A stretch of DNA of 64,000 nt from Xylophilus ampelinus (GCF_901875635.1 NZ_CABFMN010000093.1:1-64000); one strand, 5' to 3'; positions 8,066-16,617 are shown, numbered from the stretch's first letter. Notes: generated by a model from the sequence alone, not told the origin. Translations and numbers: made by a program.

Positions 8066-9259
8066 ATGCGGCGCATGTCCACCCAACGGCCCCGCTACAT
8101 CTGGCAATTGCCCGACTGGCCGAGCCTGCACTTCGACTTCACTACCGCCGGTCCTGCGCTCCTGCGGGCGCGTGAGCGCAAAGGCATCGCCCAGGGCATG
8201 GCGCGGGCCATCGGCCTCGATCGGGTCGACGAGGTTTCACACGAGTTGTGGATGCAGGAGGCCATGTCCACCGCGGCCATCGAGGGCGAATCGCTGGACC
8301 TTGCGGCCGTGCGCTCGTCGGTGCTGCGGCACCTGGGCGGCGAGAGCGGCGGGCCGGTCGAGCGCCACGTCGACGGGCTGGTCGAGGTGATTCAGGACGC
8401 GACGCTCAACCACGCCGAGCCGCTGGATGCGGACCGGCTCTGCCGCTGGCAGTCGGCCCTCTTTCCCGGCGGCACGGCGGGGATCCGCCGCATTGCCGTC
8501 GGACGCTTTCGCGACCATGCCGATCCGATGCAGATCGTCAGCGGCCGGCCCGGCCGCGAGGTCGTGCACTACACGGCGCCGCCCTCGGCCGAGGTGCCGC
8601 GCGAAATGGCAGCCTTTCTGGACTGGTTCGCGGCCACCGCGCCCGTCGAAGGCCGCCCCCCGGTACTCGATGGCATCGCGCGGGCCGCGATCGCGCACCT
8701 CTGGTTCGAAACGATTCACCCGTTCGAAGACGGCAACGGCCGCCTCGGGCGCGCCGTGGCCGACATGGCGCTGGCACAGGACAGCGCATCGGCCACCGGC
8801 AACGCGACGCGCCTGTACAGCCTCTCGCGCCAGTTGCTCACCGGGCGCGCTGGCTACTACGCCGCGCTGGAGCAGGCCCAGACCGGCGGGACCGACGTGA
8901 CCGCGTTCGTCGAATGGTTCGCGAACGTGTTCGCGCAGGCGTGCGATGCTGCGGGCGAGGTGATCCAGGCTTCGCTCACGCGCTCGCGCTTCTGGGCCAC
9001 GCAGGCGCAACGCGGCACCATCAACGAGCGGCAACGCAAGCTGCTGCAGCGGCTGCTTCTGGCCGGCGACGGCGGCTTTCTGGGCGGGCTCAACGTCGAA
9101 AAATACCTGAAGATGGTCGATGCCTCCAAGGCCACGGCCACGCGCGACCTGTCCGACCTGGTGCGGCAAGGCCTGCTGCACACGCGCGGACAGGGCAAGG
9201 CGCTGCGCTACTACATCAGCGTGCCGGGCTGGACGCACGGAATCGACGCCGATGACTGA
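8066..9259 (+). CDS. Fic-domain protein (DUF4172-Fic-wHTH type), class II auto-inhibited
   Basis: A 397-residue Fic protein, a family that transfers AMP (or other nucleotide parts) to target hydroxyls. The catalytic loop [12 protein letters not shown] begins at H218 and is fully intact. An N-terminal inhibitory helix motif T-AAI-E73-G is present (residues 69-74, form [S/T]xxxE[G/N]), making it a class II enzyme held in check by E73. The last roughly 90 residues look like a winged helix ([24 protein letters not shown]), so it may bind DNA. Start ATG 8066 or 8075 are both possible. It overlaps rluE by 8 bases (ATGACTGA), so the two are co-translated. Confidence 0.88.
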   Translation: MRRMSTQRPRYIWQLPDWPSLHFDFTTAGPALLRARERKGIAQGMARAIGLDRVDEVSHELWMQEAMSTAAIEGESLDLAAVRSSVLRHLGGESGGPVERHVDGLVEVIQDATLNHAEPLDADRLCRWQSALFPGGTAGIRRIAVGRFRDHADPMQIVSGRPGREVVHYTAPPSAEVPREMAAFLDWFAATAPVEGRPPVLDGIARAAIAHLWFETIHPFEDGNGRLGRAVADMALAQDSASATGNATRLYSLSRQLLTGRAGYYAALEQAQTGGTDVTAFVEWFANVFAQACDAAGEVIQASLTRSRFWATQAQRGTINERQRKLLQRLLLAGDGGFLGGLNVEKYLKMVDASKATATRDLSDLVRQGLLHTRGQGKALRYYISVPGWTHGIDADD

Positions 9260-9824
9260 GCGCCCCGCCCCACCCCGCCTCATCCGCTTCCACAAGCCCT
9301 ATGGCGTGCTCAGCCAGTTCACGCCCGAGGGCCGATGGCGCGGGCTGAAGGACTTCATCGAGTTGCCGGGCGTGTACGTGGCCGGGCGGCTCGATGCCGA
9401 CAGCGAGGGGCTGCTGCTGCTCACCAGCGACGGCGCGCTGCAGGCGCGCATCGCCGACCCGCGGCACAAGATGGCCAAGACCTACTGGGTGCAGGTGGAA
9501 GGCGAGCCCGACGAGGCTGCGCTGGCCGCGCTGCGTGCGGGCGTCACGCTCAACGACGGCCCGACGCGGCCGGCACGGGCGCGCCGGCTCGACCCCGCGC
9601 CGGACGTGCCGCCGCGCGATCCGCCCATCCGCGAGCGCAAGAGCATCCCCACGGCGTGGATCGAACTCGTGATCCAGGAGGGCCGCAACCGCCAGGTGCG
9701 GCGCATGACGGCCGCAGTGGGTTTTCCGACACTGCGGCTGATCCGCGTGGCGATCGGGCCTTACACGCTCGAGGGGCTGGCGCCTGGGCAGTGGGCGGTC
9801 CAGCCTGTGGCGGCGCCGGGTTAG
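9252..9824 (+). CDS. rluE: 23S rRNA pseudouridine(2457) synthase RluE
   Basis: A 190-residue pseudouridine synthase of the RsuA/RluB/E/F group that converts a uridine of 23S rRNA to pseudouridine. The N-terminus reads '[13 protein letters not shown]' as in RluE, and the catalytic Asp lies in '[14 protein letters not shown]' (motif II, about residues 45-58). '[10 protein letters not shown]' near 145-154 is the conserved motif III. There is no S4 domain, which favours RluE over RluB/RsuA. Start ATG 9252 overlaps the fic stop. Its TAG stop overlaps the TAA of the leftward gene by two bases (TTAG). Confidence 0.88.
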   Translation: MTERPAPPRLIRFHKPYGVLSQFTPEGRWRGLKDFIELPGVYVAGRLDADSEGLLLLTSDGALQARIADPRHKMAKTYWVQVEGEPDEAALAALRAGVTLNDGPTRPARARRLDPAPDVPPRDPPIRERKSIPTAWIELVIQEGRNRQVRRMTAAVGFPTLRLIRVAIGPYTLEGLAPGQWAVQPVAAPG

Positions 9825-10143
9825 GCAGCGCGCGCGCCGACTGAGGCGCCGCGCGTCGCCCGTGCGGGCCGCACTTCCATCAGGTAGATGCCCCGCGCCT
9901 CGTGCACGCGCTCCTCGCGCAGCGCGTCGCGTGCCTCGTCGTCGGCACAGGCGGCGCGCAGCAGCCGGTCCACTTCGTGGAGCGACCGGGTGAACAGGTG
10001 CTCGACGGACGCGCGCTGCGCGTCAGTCGATCGAGTTGGCGGCGCGCCTCGTGCGGCGCGAAGTCCATCAGCTCGAGCAGTTCGATCACGCGGCGCATCT
10101 GTGCGCCGTCGAACACGGGGGTGGCGAAATGGTCGGAGGTCAT
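9821..10143 (-). pseudogene. Small conserved-looking protein gene broken by a frameshift
   Basis: The ATG at 10143-10141 has a good AGGAG eight bases upstream. The frame reads MTSDHFATPVFDG, then 'MRRVIELLELMDFAPHEARRQLDRL' (given here in two overlapping pieces of a helical, acidic segment). It then leaves its natural frame near 10030-10020. The second frame continues sensibly as 'DAQRASVEHLFTRSLHEVD' and runs to TAA at 9823-9821. The total of 323 bases is not a multiple of three. The repaired product would be about 106 residues, mostly helical. This is either a true pseudogene or a single-base error in an otherwise normal gene. The function is not recognised. Confidence 0.62.
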
Positions 10144-10307
10144 GGGTGGCTCCTGCCCGTCGGGGCGATGTGTGTGCCGGCAAGTCTCGGGACGCCGGCT
10201 TAGGCGGGGCTGAAGGGCGAGCCCGCACCAGGAACGGGCAGCACCCCCATGTGCCGCACGCATCCGTGCAAACCCCGGCGCCTCCTCGCACCAAATTTAA
10301 GTACCTT

Positions 10308-10335
10308 CTCCATTTTGATGGAGTAATTACTCCAT
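10308..10335. promoter_or_regulatory. Perfect 18-bp palindrome with a third half-site (putative TetR operator)
   Basis: ATGGAGTAATTACTCCAT (10318-10335) is its own reverse complement. A further half-site CTCCAT at 10308-10313 pairs with ATGGAG across TTTG, giving three alternating half-sites. It lies 50 bases ahead of the Rieske oxygenase start. The likely ligand is the TetR regulator at the end of the same gene cluster (13546-14340); that pairing is inference. Confidence 0.72.
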
Positions 10336-10384
10336 AAATCACTGGCATGGCTCGTGCTGTCGAGCCTGCTCCACAGGAGCCCTG

Positions 10385-11413
10385 ATGACCCGCTACGCCT
10401 TCAATGCCTGGTACCCGCTCGCCTGGTCGCGCGACATCGGGCGCGCCCTCACCACCCGCCGTGCGCTGGAGGAGGACATCGTCATCTTCCGCACCGAGGC
10501 CGGCACCGTGGCCGCACTGGAAGACGCCTGCCCGCACCGCCTCGCGCCGCTGTCCATCGGCCGCCTGCGCGGCGACGCGGTGGAGTGCGGCTATCACGGC
10601 CTGACCTTCGACTGCGAGGGCACCTGCACGCACGCGCCGGGCATGCCGCGCCCCCCTGCCTCGGCGCGCGTGCGCAGCTACCCCACGGCCGAAAGCATGG
10701 GCATGGTGTGGGTGTGGATGGGCGACGTTGCCAAGGCCGACCGGTCGCAGGTCTTCCATCTGCCGCAGTACGACGACCCGGCCTACAGCGTGGTCCAGGG
10801 CGATGCCCTGCCGGTGCAGGCCAACTACCTGAGCCTGGCCGACAACCTGTGCGACCCGACGCATGTGGTTTTCGTGCATCAGACCACGCTGGCCAGCACA
10901 GGGCGCGAAGAAACCCGCGTCGAACACGAGCGCCAGGGCCACAAGGTCGTCACCTGGCGCTGGGTGCTTGACGGGCCGCTGATCCCCGTGTTCCAGGGCC
11001 TGAAGGACTTCGGCGGCAACGTCGACCGCTGGCACTACTACCACTACCACGCACCCAGCATCGCGGTGATCGACTTCGGATCGGCCAGGACCGGCACCGG
11101 CGCACCCGAAGGCAACCGCGACGACTGCATCCAGATGTACGCGTGCCACTTCATCACGCCGGTGGACGAGCGCACCTGCGTTCAGCACTGGCTGGTGCTG
11201 AAGAACTCGCCGGCTGATCCCGCCGTGGACGACCGCCTGCGCGCCAACCTGCGGATGGCCTTCGACGAGGACAAGCGCGTGCTCGAAGCCATCCAGCGCA
11301 ATGAGGACAAGCCGCGCGAATGGAAACGCGTGCGCCTGGCCCTCGACGCCTCCTCCATGAAGATGCGCAGCATCGTCGAGGAGATGGCTGCGGCCGACCG
11401 CGCCGGCCCTTGA
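10385..11413 (+). CDS. Rieske [2Fe-2S] aromatic ring-hydroxylating/demethylating oxygenase alpha subunit (VanA-like)
   Basis: A 342-residue terminal oxygenase. The Rieske cluster ligands are C49, H51, C68 and H71 (CPH...CGYH). The mononuclear iron site is in D153-N-L-C-D157-P-T-H160-x4-H165, matching the 'NLMDLTH...H' of vanillate O-demethylase VanA. It probably O- or N-demethylates, or hydroxylates, a small aromatic acid. No ferredoxin-reductase subunit (VanB) lies next to it, so electrons must come from an unlinked reductase. The next gene is a Liv-type binding protein, which suggests uptake of the same substrate. The palindrome 50 bases upstream suggests TetR control. Confidence 0.88.
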   Translation: MTRYAFNAWYPLAWSRDIGRALTTRRALEEDIVIFRTEAGTVAALEDACPHRLAPLSIGRLRGDAVECGYHGLTFDCEGTCTHAPGMPRPPASARVRSYPTAESMGMVWVWMGDVAKADRSQVFHLPQYDDPAYSVVQGDALPVQANYLSLADNLCDPTHVVFVHQTTLASTGREETRVEHERQGHKVVTWRWVLDGPLIPVFQGLKDFGGNVDRWHYYHYHAPSIAVIDFGSARTGTGAPEGNRDDCIQMYACHFITPVDERTCVQHWLVLKNSPADPAVDDRLRANLRMAFDEDKRVLEAIQRNEDKPREWKRVRLALDASSMKMRSIVEEMAAADRAGP

Positions 11414-11459
11414 GCACCTGCAGTCCACCTTCCTTCGTCCCTCGTCCCGGAGTTCAACC

Positions 11460-12674
11460 ATGAAGCCTGCACGCCGCCTCGGCGCCTCCCTCGTCTCGCT
11501 GGCCGCCTTCGGCCTGGCCTTCGGTGCCGGCCCCGCCCTGGCCCAGGGCACGATCAAGATCGGCGAAATCAACAGCTACAAGGCCCTGCCGCAGAACCTG
11601 GTGCCCTACAAGCAGGGCTGGCTGCTGGCGCAGGAGGAAATCAACGCGGCCGGCGGCGTGCTCGGCAAGAAGCTGGAGACCGTGTTCCGCGACGACAACG
11701 CCAACCCCGGCGACGCGGTGCGCATGGCCGAGGAACTGCTGGCGCGCGAGAACGTCGACCTGCTCTCGGGCGTGACGCTGTCGCACGTCGGGCTGGCGCT
11801 CACCGACTTCGCCAAGCAGCGCAAGATGTTCTTCCTGGCCTCGGGCCCGCTTTCGGACAAGGTGGTGTGGGAGAACGGCAACCGCTACACCTATCGCCTG
11901 CGCTCGGGCACCTATGCGCTGGCCACCTCGGTCGTCGCCGAAGCGGCCAAGCTCAAGAAGAAGCGCTGGGCCCTGATCTACCCCAACTACGAATACGGCC
12001 AGGCGGCCGTGGCGGCCTTCAAGGAAAACCTGAAGAAGGTGCAGCCGGACGTGGAGTTCGTGGCCGAGCAGGCGCCGCCGTTGGGCAAGATCGACGCCGG
12101 CGCCGTGTCGCAGGCCATCGCCGACGCCAAGCCTGACGCCATCTTCAACGTGATGTTCGGCAGCGACCTCACCAAGCTGGCGCGCGAGGGCAAGACGCGC
12201 GGCCTGTTCACCGGCCGCGAGGTGGTGAGCCTGCTGACGGGCGAGCCGGAATACCTCGATCCGCTCAAGGACGACGCGCCCGCAGGCTGGATCGTCACCG
12301 GCTACCCCTACGCGAACATCGACACGCCGGAGCACAAGGCCTTCATCGCGGCCTACCAGAAGAAGTACAACGACTACCCGCGCCTGAATTCGGTGGTGGG
12401 CTACGCAACCGTCAAGGCGCTCGCGGCGGGCATCCAGAAGGCCGGCTCGACCGACACCGAGAAGCTCATCGCCGCGTTCAAGGGCCTGGAGTTCGGCACG
12501 CCCTTCGGCAGGGCCGTCTTCCGCCCGCAGGACAACCAGTCGACTCTGGGCATCTTCGTGGGCCGCACCGAAGTGAAGGACGGCAAGGGCGTCATGCCCA
12601 GCGGCACCTACCTCGATGGCGCGAAGCTGCAGCCCAGCGACGAGCAGGTGCGCAAGCTGCGCAGCCCCTCGTGA
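11460..12674 (+). CDS. ABC transporter substrate-binding protein, branched-chain amino-acid/aromatic (Liv) type
   Basis: A 404-residue periplasmic protein with a Sec signal peptide cut after 'GPALA-Q' (about residue 29). The mature start 'GTIKIGEINSYKAL' and the 'INAAGGVLGKKLE' segment are characteristic of type I periplasmic binding proteins of the LivJ/K group, many of which carry aromatic acids in Comamonadaceae. No permease or ATPase genes adjoin it, so it must use transport partners elsewhere or serve as a solute receptor. It follows the Rieske gene by 46 bases and its TGA overlaps the next gene (GTGA), indicating an operon. Confidence 0.87.
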   Translation: MKPARRLGASLVSLAAFGLAFGAGPALAQGTIKIGEINSYKALPQNLVPYKQGWLLAQEEINAAGGVLGKKLETVFRDDNANPGDAVRMAEELLARENVDLLSGVTLSHVGLALTDFAKQRKMFFLASGPLSDKVVWENGNRYTYRLRSGTYALATSVVAEAAKLKKKRWALIYPNYEYGQAAVAAFKENLKKVQPDVEFVAEQAPPLGKIDAGAVSQAIADAKPDAIFNVMFGSDLTKLAREGKTRGLFTGREVVSLLTGEPEYLDPLKDDAPAGWIVTGYPYANIDTPEHKAFIAAYQKKYNDYPRLNSVVGYATVKALAAGIQKAGSTDTEKLIAAFKGLEFGTPFGRAVFRPQDNQSTLGIFVGRTEVKDGKGVMPSGTYLDGAKLQPSDEQVRKLRSPS

Positions 12675-13477
12675 ACACGCTGCCGCCCGTCGGCTGCAAC
12701 GGCCGCGGCGCGCAGCAGTCGTCGCCGGCGCGGCCAGTCTCGCTGACCGAAGCACCGCTCGAAGAGCAGTTCCGCCTGGTCAAGGAGGCCGGCGTGTTCG
12801 ACTGCTTCGACCGGCTGCCCGGCGCGGGCGAGGTGGCGCGCTACCGCGACTGCATCGCACGCCATGCCCTGCCCGTGCACACGGCGAGCTGGTTCTATGC
12901 GCGCGGCGTGCCCTTCTGGTTCACGCTGGATTACAGCCATGCAATCTTCAAGATCGGCAATGCGCAGGAACTTGCCATCTGCGGGCTCACCGAGGACGTG
13001 GCCGCCGGCCGCGCGGTGCTCGACCCACGCCGCCACGACAGCTTCGTCGACCAGTGGCTGGCCATGGGCATCGTGCGCTGGCTGCAGGTGCGCGCCGTGG
13101 CGCCGAACGGGCCGCGCAATGTGTGGTCGATCGCAGACCCGACGCTGGCCGTGGCGGCGGTGCCCGAGCACTCGATCTTTCCGTACCGCGCGGGCGAGCC
13201 GGGCCGCGGCATCCTCTACCCCTTCACCGAGCCGGCCGAAGGCGAATGGCATTCGCCCTGGGAGGACGCGGCACTGGACTGCACGCGCGCCGTGGTGCGC
13301 AAGGTGCTGAAGCACCACCACGAGGATGCCGATTCGCCACTGCGCTGGATCACCACCGAGATGATCAACCTGCCCGACTACGCGCACAACGCGCGCTTCT
13401 CGCTGATCGGGCAGAACGCGGCCATTGCAGCCTACGTGCGACGCAGCTGGGACGAGATCGCGGCGACGCCGGCCTAA
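12671..13477 (+). CDS. Uncharacterised protein, possibly TIM-barrel isomerase-like
   Basis: A 268-residue protein starting at a GTG that overlaps the stop of the binding-protein gene (GTGA). There is no signal peptide. Features include a 'LVKEAGVFDCFDRLP' opening, scattered His/Asp/Glu residues (RHDSF, KHHHEDADS, EMINLPDYA) and a C-terminal 'NARFSLIGQNAAIAAYVR' helix. The alternation resembles xylose-isomerase-like TIM-barrel sugar-phosphate isomerases/epimerases, but I see no decisive metal motif. Its place as third gene of a Rieske oxygenase operon suggests a role in the same breakdown route. Confidence 0.6.
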   Translation: MNTLPPVGCNGRGAQQSSPARPVSLTEAPLEEQFRLVKEAGVFDCFDRLPGAGEVARYRDCIARHALPVHTASWFYARGVPFWFTLDYSHAIFKIGNAQELAICGLTEDVAAGRAVLDPRRHDSFVDQWLAMGIVRWLQVRAVAPNGPRNVWSIADPTLAVAAVPEHSIFPYRAGEPGRGILYPFTEPAEGEWHSPWEDAALDCTRAVVRKVLKHHHEDADSPLRWITTEMINLPDYAHNARFSLIGQNAAIAAYVRRSWDEIAATPA

Positions 13478-13497
13478 GGCTCGTTCTGCAGGCCCGG

Positions 13498-13560
13498 CAC
13501 CGTTCGGGCTGAGCCTGTCGGAGCCTTGGCGCGGCTTCGACAGCCTCAGCCCGAACGGTG
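13498..13560. repeat. REP-like long hairpin between convergent genes
   Basis: The arms 13498-13520 and 13538-13560 are complementary at 22 of 23 positions, and an inner AGCC/GGCT adds to the stem. The core CCGTTCGGGCTGAGC is a repeat motif I recall from many Proteobacteria. It can act as a terminator for both neighbours. Its right arm encodes the last residues of the TetR gene. Confidence 0.75.
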
Positions 13561-14340
13561 TGGGGCGGCGCGACGCTTTGGAGAGCCCTTTGGCTCCGAC
13601 GCGTCTTTCGTGCGCTCTGCACCTGAAGTGCCTTGCACGCCTGTCGCCAGATGATCCAGCACCACCTGGCAGATGTGCGCGCGCCAGGCCGTGCGGCGCG
13701 GCTTCTTCATCAGGTCGCCACCCAGCCAGGCCGAGCACGTGTACTGGTTCGACAGGTAGAAGAAGCCCAGCGACATGATCGTCATGAGCGTGTACTCGGG
13801 CGTCGCGTCGGCGCGGAAGACGCCGCGCGCCTGGCCTGCCTCGAGGATGCGCGTCACCGTTTCGACGAGCGGGAAGGAGGTCGGCCCGATCTGCTCGGAC
13901 TGCACGATGTGCCGGCCACGCAGCAGGTTCTCGTTCATGAGCAGGCGCACCAGCTTCGGGCTGGCCGCGTAGTGGTCCCACGAATGCTCGATCAGCTGGC
14001 GCATGGCGGCCACCGGGTCGTCGGGCTGCACGAAGTTGCGCTGCGCGCCGATCATGTCGGCATAGAGCTGCTCCAGCACGGCCTGGTAGAGCCGCTCCTT
14101 GTTGCCGTAGTAGTAGTACAGCATGCGGTCGACCGTGCCGGCGTGGCTGCTGATGCGTTCGATGCGCGCACCGGCGAAGCCGTGCTCGGCGAACTCCTCG
14201 ATGGCGGCGGCGAGGATGCGGTTCTCGATCTGGTCGACCGGGTCGCGCTGCAGCTTGCGCCGGGTGGGACCGCCGGCGCGGCGTTCCGGCGCCGAAGCGG
14301 CGGTCTTGGCACGGGCGGGCTGTGGCGGTTTCGCGGGCAC
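13546..14340 (-). CDS. TetR-family regulator (RutR/YcdC-like C-terminal domain)
   Basis: A 264-residue regulator. A basic 35-residue tail precedes the helix-turn-helix at about residues 40-85 ('ILAAAIEEFAEHGFAG', 'RISSHAG', 'LYYYYGNKERLY'). The ligand domain 'LMNENLLRGRHI...' resembles the TetR_C domain found in RutR-type proteins. It faces the Rieske operon, and the palindrome at 10318-10335 is its probable target. The Lys/Arg-rich C-terminal tail (SPKRRAAPHRSG) is encoded partly by the REP-like hairpin, so the original end was probably altered by that repeat. Confidence 0.85.
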   Translation of the reverse strand: MPAKPPQPARAKTAASAPERRAGGPTRRKLQRDPVDQIENRILAAAIEEFAEHGFAGARIERISSHAGTVDRMLYYYYGNKERLYQAVLEQLYADMIGAQRNFVQPDDPVAAMRQLIEHSWDHYAASPKLVRLLMNENLLRGRHIVQSEQIGPTSFPLVETVTRILEAGQARGVFRADATPEYTLMTIMSLGFFYLSNQYTCSAWLGGDLMKKPRRTAWRAHICQVVLDHLATGVQGTSGAERTKDASEPKGSPKRRAAPHRSG

Positions 14341-14431
14341 GGGTGGGCGGTCCTTCGGAGATCTCGCCGGCCATTGTCCATGACGCCCCCGCGTGCCGCC
14401 CCGGCCGCCGCTGCTGGTAGGCTCGCCCCCC

Positions 14432-14490
14432 GTGAACCTGCGCGCGCACCAAGATCGTCGCCCTGGCCGTGGCCCCGCTGCTGGTGGCGC
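14432..14490 (+). pseudogene. Possible remnant of a sensor/chemoreceptor N-terminus
   Basis: If one C is removed near 14447, GTG 14432 opens [20 protein letters not shown], a textbook N-terminal membrane anchor of Cache-type sensor kinases or chemoreceptors. The reading then stops making sense exactly at the stop codon of the leftward TetR gene (14491-14493). This is short and could be chance. Confidence 0.3.
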
Positions 14491-15117
14491 TCAATCCGCC
14501 AACTTGCGCAGCAGCCAGGCCATCGCGGCCTGCTGCGCCTGGAGGTCGCCACCCGCATCGACCGCCAGCGCCGCACGGTCGAAGGCGGCGGACAACAGGT
14601 CGGCCAGCACCGGCAGCGCCACGCCCCGCGGTGCGACGCCGGCGGCAGTCAGCCCCTCCGCCAGCGTGGCCGCGGCGGCGGCCCCATCCATGGCCAACAC
14701 CTCCGCCAGGCCGAGCACGGCCGGTCCGTCGACCAGCAGCAGCCGCGTGCGGCCCGGCGCCGTCATCGCACGCAGATAGGCGTCGCTGCCGGCAACCAGC
14801 GCCTTGAGCGGCGGCAGGCCCTCGCGCGCGGCTGCGCGGATGTCCTCGGCCACGGCCGCCATCTCGCGCGCCAGCACGGCGCGGAACAGGTCGCGCTTGT
14901 CGACGAAGTGGTGGTACAGCGCGCCGCGCGTGGTGCCCGCCGCAGCCACCACCTCCGGCGTGGAGGTGTCGGCGTAGCCCCTCTCGACGAAGAGCGTTCG
15001 CGCCGCATCCATCAGCGCCCCGCGCGTGGCCTCGGTGCGCTCGCGGTTGCTGCGCGGCGCCGCCGGGTCGACCTTGGCGGCGATGGACTTGCGACGGGCA
15101 GGGTCATTCAATGACAT
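14491..15117 (-). CDS. TetR-family regulator, divergent from VOC gene
   Basis: A 208-residue TetR repressor. The basic N-terminus ([12 protein letters not shown]) is followed by the helix-turn-helix at about residues 25-70 ('[18 protein letters not shown]', '[22 protein letters not shown]'), which is a very typical TetR signature. The start ATG 15117-15115 is chosen because one operator copy (15118-15134) directly adjoins it; longer frames would run through the operators. It probably represses itself and the divergent VOC gene. The inducer is unknown. Confidence 0.86.
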   Translation of the reverse strand: MSLNDPARRKSIAAKVDPAAPRSNRERTEATRGALMDAARTLFVERGYADTSTPEVVAAAGTTRGALYHHFVDKRDLFRAVLAREMAAVAEDIRAAAREGLPPLKALVAGSDAYLRAMTAPGRTRLLLVDGPAVLGLAEVLAMDGAAAAATLAEGLTAAGVAPRGVALPVLADLLSAAFDRAALAVDAGGDLQAQQAAMAWLLRKLAD

Positions 15118-15166
15118 ACATACAGCCTGTACGTTAATCTTCATTAAAACATGCAGCCTGTATGTT
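15118..15166. promoter_or_regulatory. Twin TetR operators in divergent promoter region
   Basis: Two near-palindromes share the core CAG-C-CTGTA: ACATACAGCCTGTACGT (15118-15134) and AACATGCAGCCTGTATGTT (15148-15166). Their centres are 31 bases apart, about three helical turns. Both are followed by GTTAAT. They span the gap between the TetR and VOC starts. Confidence 0.8.
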
Positions 15167-15190
15167 AATTCAACCTCTCCAGGAGAAGCC

Positions 15191-15634
15191 ATGTCCGCCC
15201 CCTTCAAGGTCAGCAGCTACTACCCCGTCGTCATGACCCGCGACGTCGCGGGCACCGCCGACTTCTGGCACACGCATTTCGGCTTCGTGCCGCTGTTCAC
15301 GAGCGACTGGTACGTCCACCTGCAGCTGGAGGGCGACGCCGCCGTCAACCTGGCGGTGCTCGACGGCAGCCACGCCACCATTCCCGAGGCCGCGCGCGGG
15401 CAGGTCGCGGCCGGCCTGCTGCTGAACTTCGAGGTCGAGGACGTGGATGCCTTCCATGCCCGCGTGCAGGCCGCCGGCCTGCCGGTGCTGCTGCCGCTGC
15501 GCGACGAGGCCTTCGGCCAGCGCCACTTCATCACCCGCGACCCCAACGGCGTGCTGATCGACGTCATCAAGCCGATCCCGCCGACGGGCGAGTTCGTGCA
15601 GCAGTACGAGGCCTCGGCCTTGCCGCAGGGATGA
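15191..15634 (+). CDS. VOC (glyoxalase/bleomycin-resistance/dioxygenase) superfamily protein
   Basis: A 147-residue protein with the paired beta-alpha-beta-beta-beta units of the VOC fold: '[23 protein letters not shown]' (given in part) in the first half, and '[18 protein letters not shown]' with '[15 protein letters not shown]' in the second. The 'DPNG...D' ending is typical. Members bind metals and act as lyases, dioxygenases or drug binders. The start ATG 15191 has AGGAG eight bases upstream. It is controlled with the divergent TetR gene and is probably a detoxification enzyme for whatever compound that repressor senses. Confidence 0.85.
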   Translation: MSAPFKVSSYYPVVMTRDVAGTADFWHTHFGFVPLFTSDWYVHLQLEGDAAVNLAVLDGSHATIPEAARGQVAAGLLLNFEVEDVDAFHARVQAAGLPVLLPLRDEAFGQRHFITRDPNGVLIDVIKPIPPTGEFVQQYEASALPQG

Positions 15635-15656
15635 CGCGGGGCAGGGCGCAGCGGCC

Positions 15657-15716
15657 GCTATAAACTTCATAGCGTGTCGCGCCCGATCCATGGGCGCGAG
15701 CGGCCGATTTGGCTCC
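15657..15716 (+). repeat. Dispersed intergenic repeat, copy C
   Basis: GCTATAAACTTCATAGCG-n-CGCGCCC-n-GGGCGCG-n-GGCCGATTTGGCT has both stems of the family. It lies between the VOC gene and the M23 peptidase; a TTG inside it mimics a start codon for the peptidase. Confidence 0.72.
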
Positions 15717-15732
15717 CAATCCAGCGCCCTGC

Positions 15733-16617
15733 ATGACATCGACCTCCCCCGCCCCTTCGCTGCCCCGCCGCCATGTGATCGCCGGCCTGGCGGCCAGCCT
15801 CGCCGCCCCCGCGGTCTGGGCCGCGCGTGCCAAGGCCGCGCCCGCTGCCCCGCCGGCGCCCGCGCTCTGGCCGAAGGCACTGGCCGTGCCGGGTGGCGTG
15901 GCGCGGCTCTCGCTCGGGCCGGCGGCCGACCGGCCCGCGGCGCACACCCGCATCGGTGACGCGCAGGTGCCGCTGCTGGTGGTGGGTGACGCGATCGACT
16001 GGACGGCGCTGGTCGGCATTCCGCTGGCGGCCACGCCGGGCGAGGCCGCCATCACCAGCGCCGGCCGCAGCATCCCGTACACCGTTGCGCCCAAGCAGTA
16101 CCGCGAGCAGCACCTCAAGGTGGCGCCCGGCACCGTCGACCTCTCCGCCGAAGACACGGCGCGCTACGAGCGCGAGCGCACCCACCTGGCGGGCGTGATG
16201 GCGACCTTCACCGATGCACCGCCTGCCACGCTGCACATGGCAGTGCCCGTGCCGGGCCGGCGCTCCAGTTCCTTCGGCCTGCGCCGCGTCTTCAACGGAC
16301 AGTCGCGCAATCCGCACAGCGGCATGGACATCGCGGCCGGCACCGGCACGCCGGTGCGCGCGCCGCTCGCGGGCCGGGTGATCGACACCGGCGACTATTT
16401 CTTCAACGGCGGCACCGTGTGGCTCGACCATGGCGCGGGCCTGCTCAGCATGTACTGCCACCTGAGCCGCATCGACTGCAAGGTGGGCGACGCGGTGAAG
16501 CCCGGCGACGCCTTTTGTGCGGTGGGCGCCACCGGCCGCGTGACAGGGCCGCACCTGCACTGGTCGGTGATGCTGAACCGCGCCATGGTCGACCCGGCGC
16601 TGTTCATCACGGCCTGA
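15733..16617 (+). CDS. M23-family (LytM) peptidase, Tat-exported
   Basis: A 294-residue periplasmic protein. The N-terminus has a twin-arginine signal ('LPRRHVIAGLAASLAAPAVWA'-type, shown in part: RRHVIAGL). The zinc site of LAS peptidases is complete: 'NPHSGMD' (H and D ligands) and 'GPHLHW' (catalytic and ligand His) near the C-terminus, within 'G.D...GTPV.AP..G.V'. It should cut peptidoglycan cross-bridges or act in cell-wall remodelling. I prefer ATG 15733 to the TTG at 15709, because the latter falls inside repeat copy C. Confidence 0.87.
   Translation: MTSTSPAPSLPRRHVIAGLAASLAAPAVWAARAKAAPAAPPAPALWPKALAVPGGVARLSLGPAADRPAAHTRIGDAQVPLLVVGDAIDWTALVGIPLAATPGEAAITSAGRSIPYTVAPKQYREQHLKVAPGTVDLSAEDTARYERERTHLAGVMATFTDAPPATLHMAVPVPGRRSSSFGLRRVFNGQSRNPHSGMDIAAGTGTPVRAPLAGRVIDTGDYFFNGGTVWLDHGAGLLSMYCHLSRIDCKVGDAVKPGDAFCAVGATGRVTGPHLHWSVMLNRAMVDPALFITA

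Noticed and set aside
15709..15732. TTG start for the M23 peptidase
   Set aside because: It lies inside repeat copy C and adds residues before the twin-arginine signal; ATG 15733 is better.
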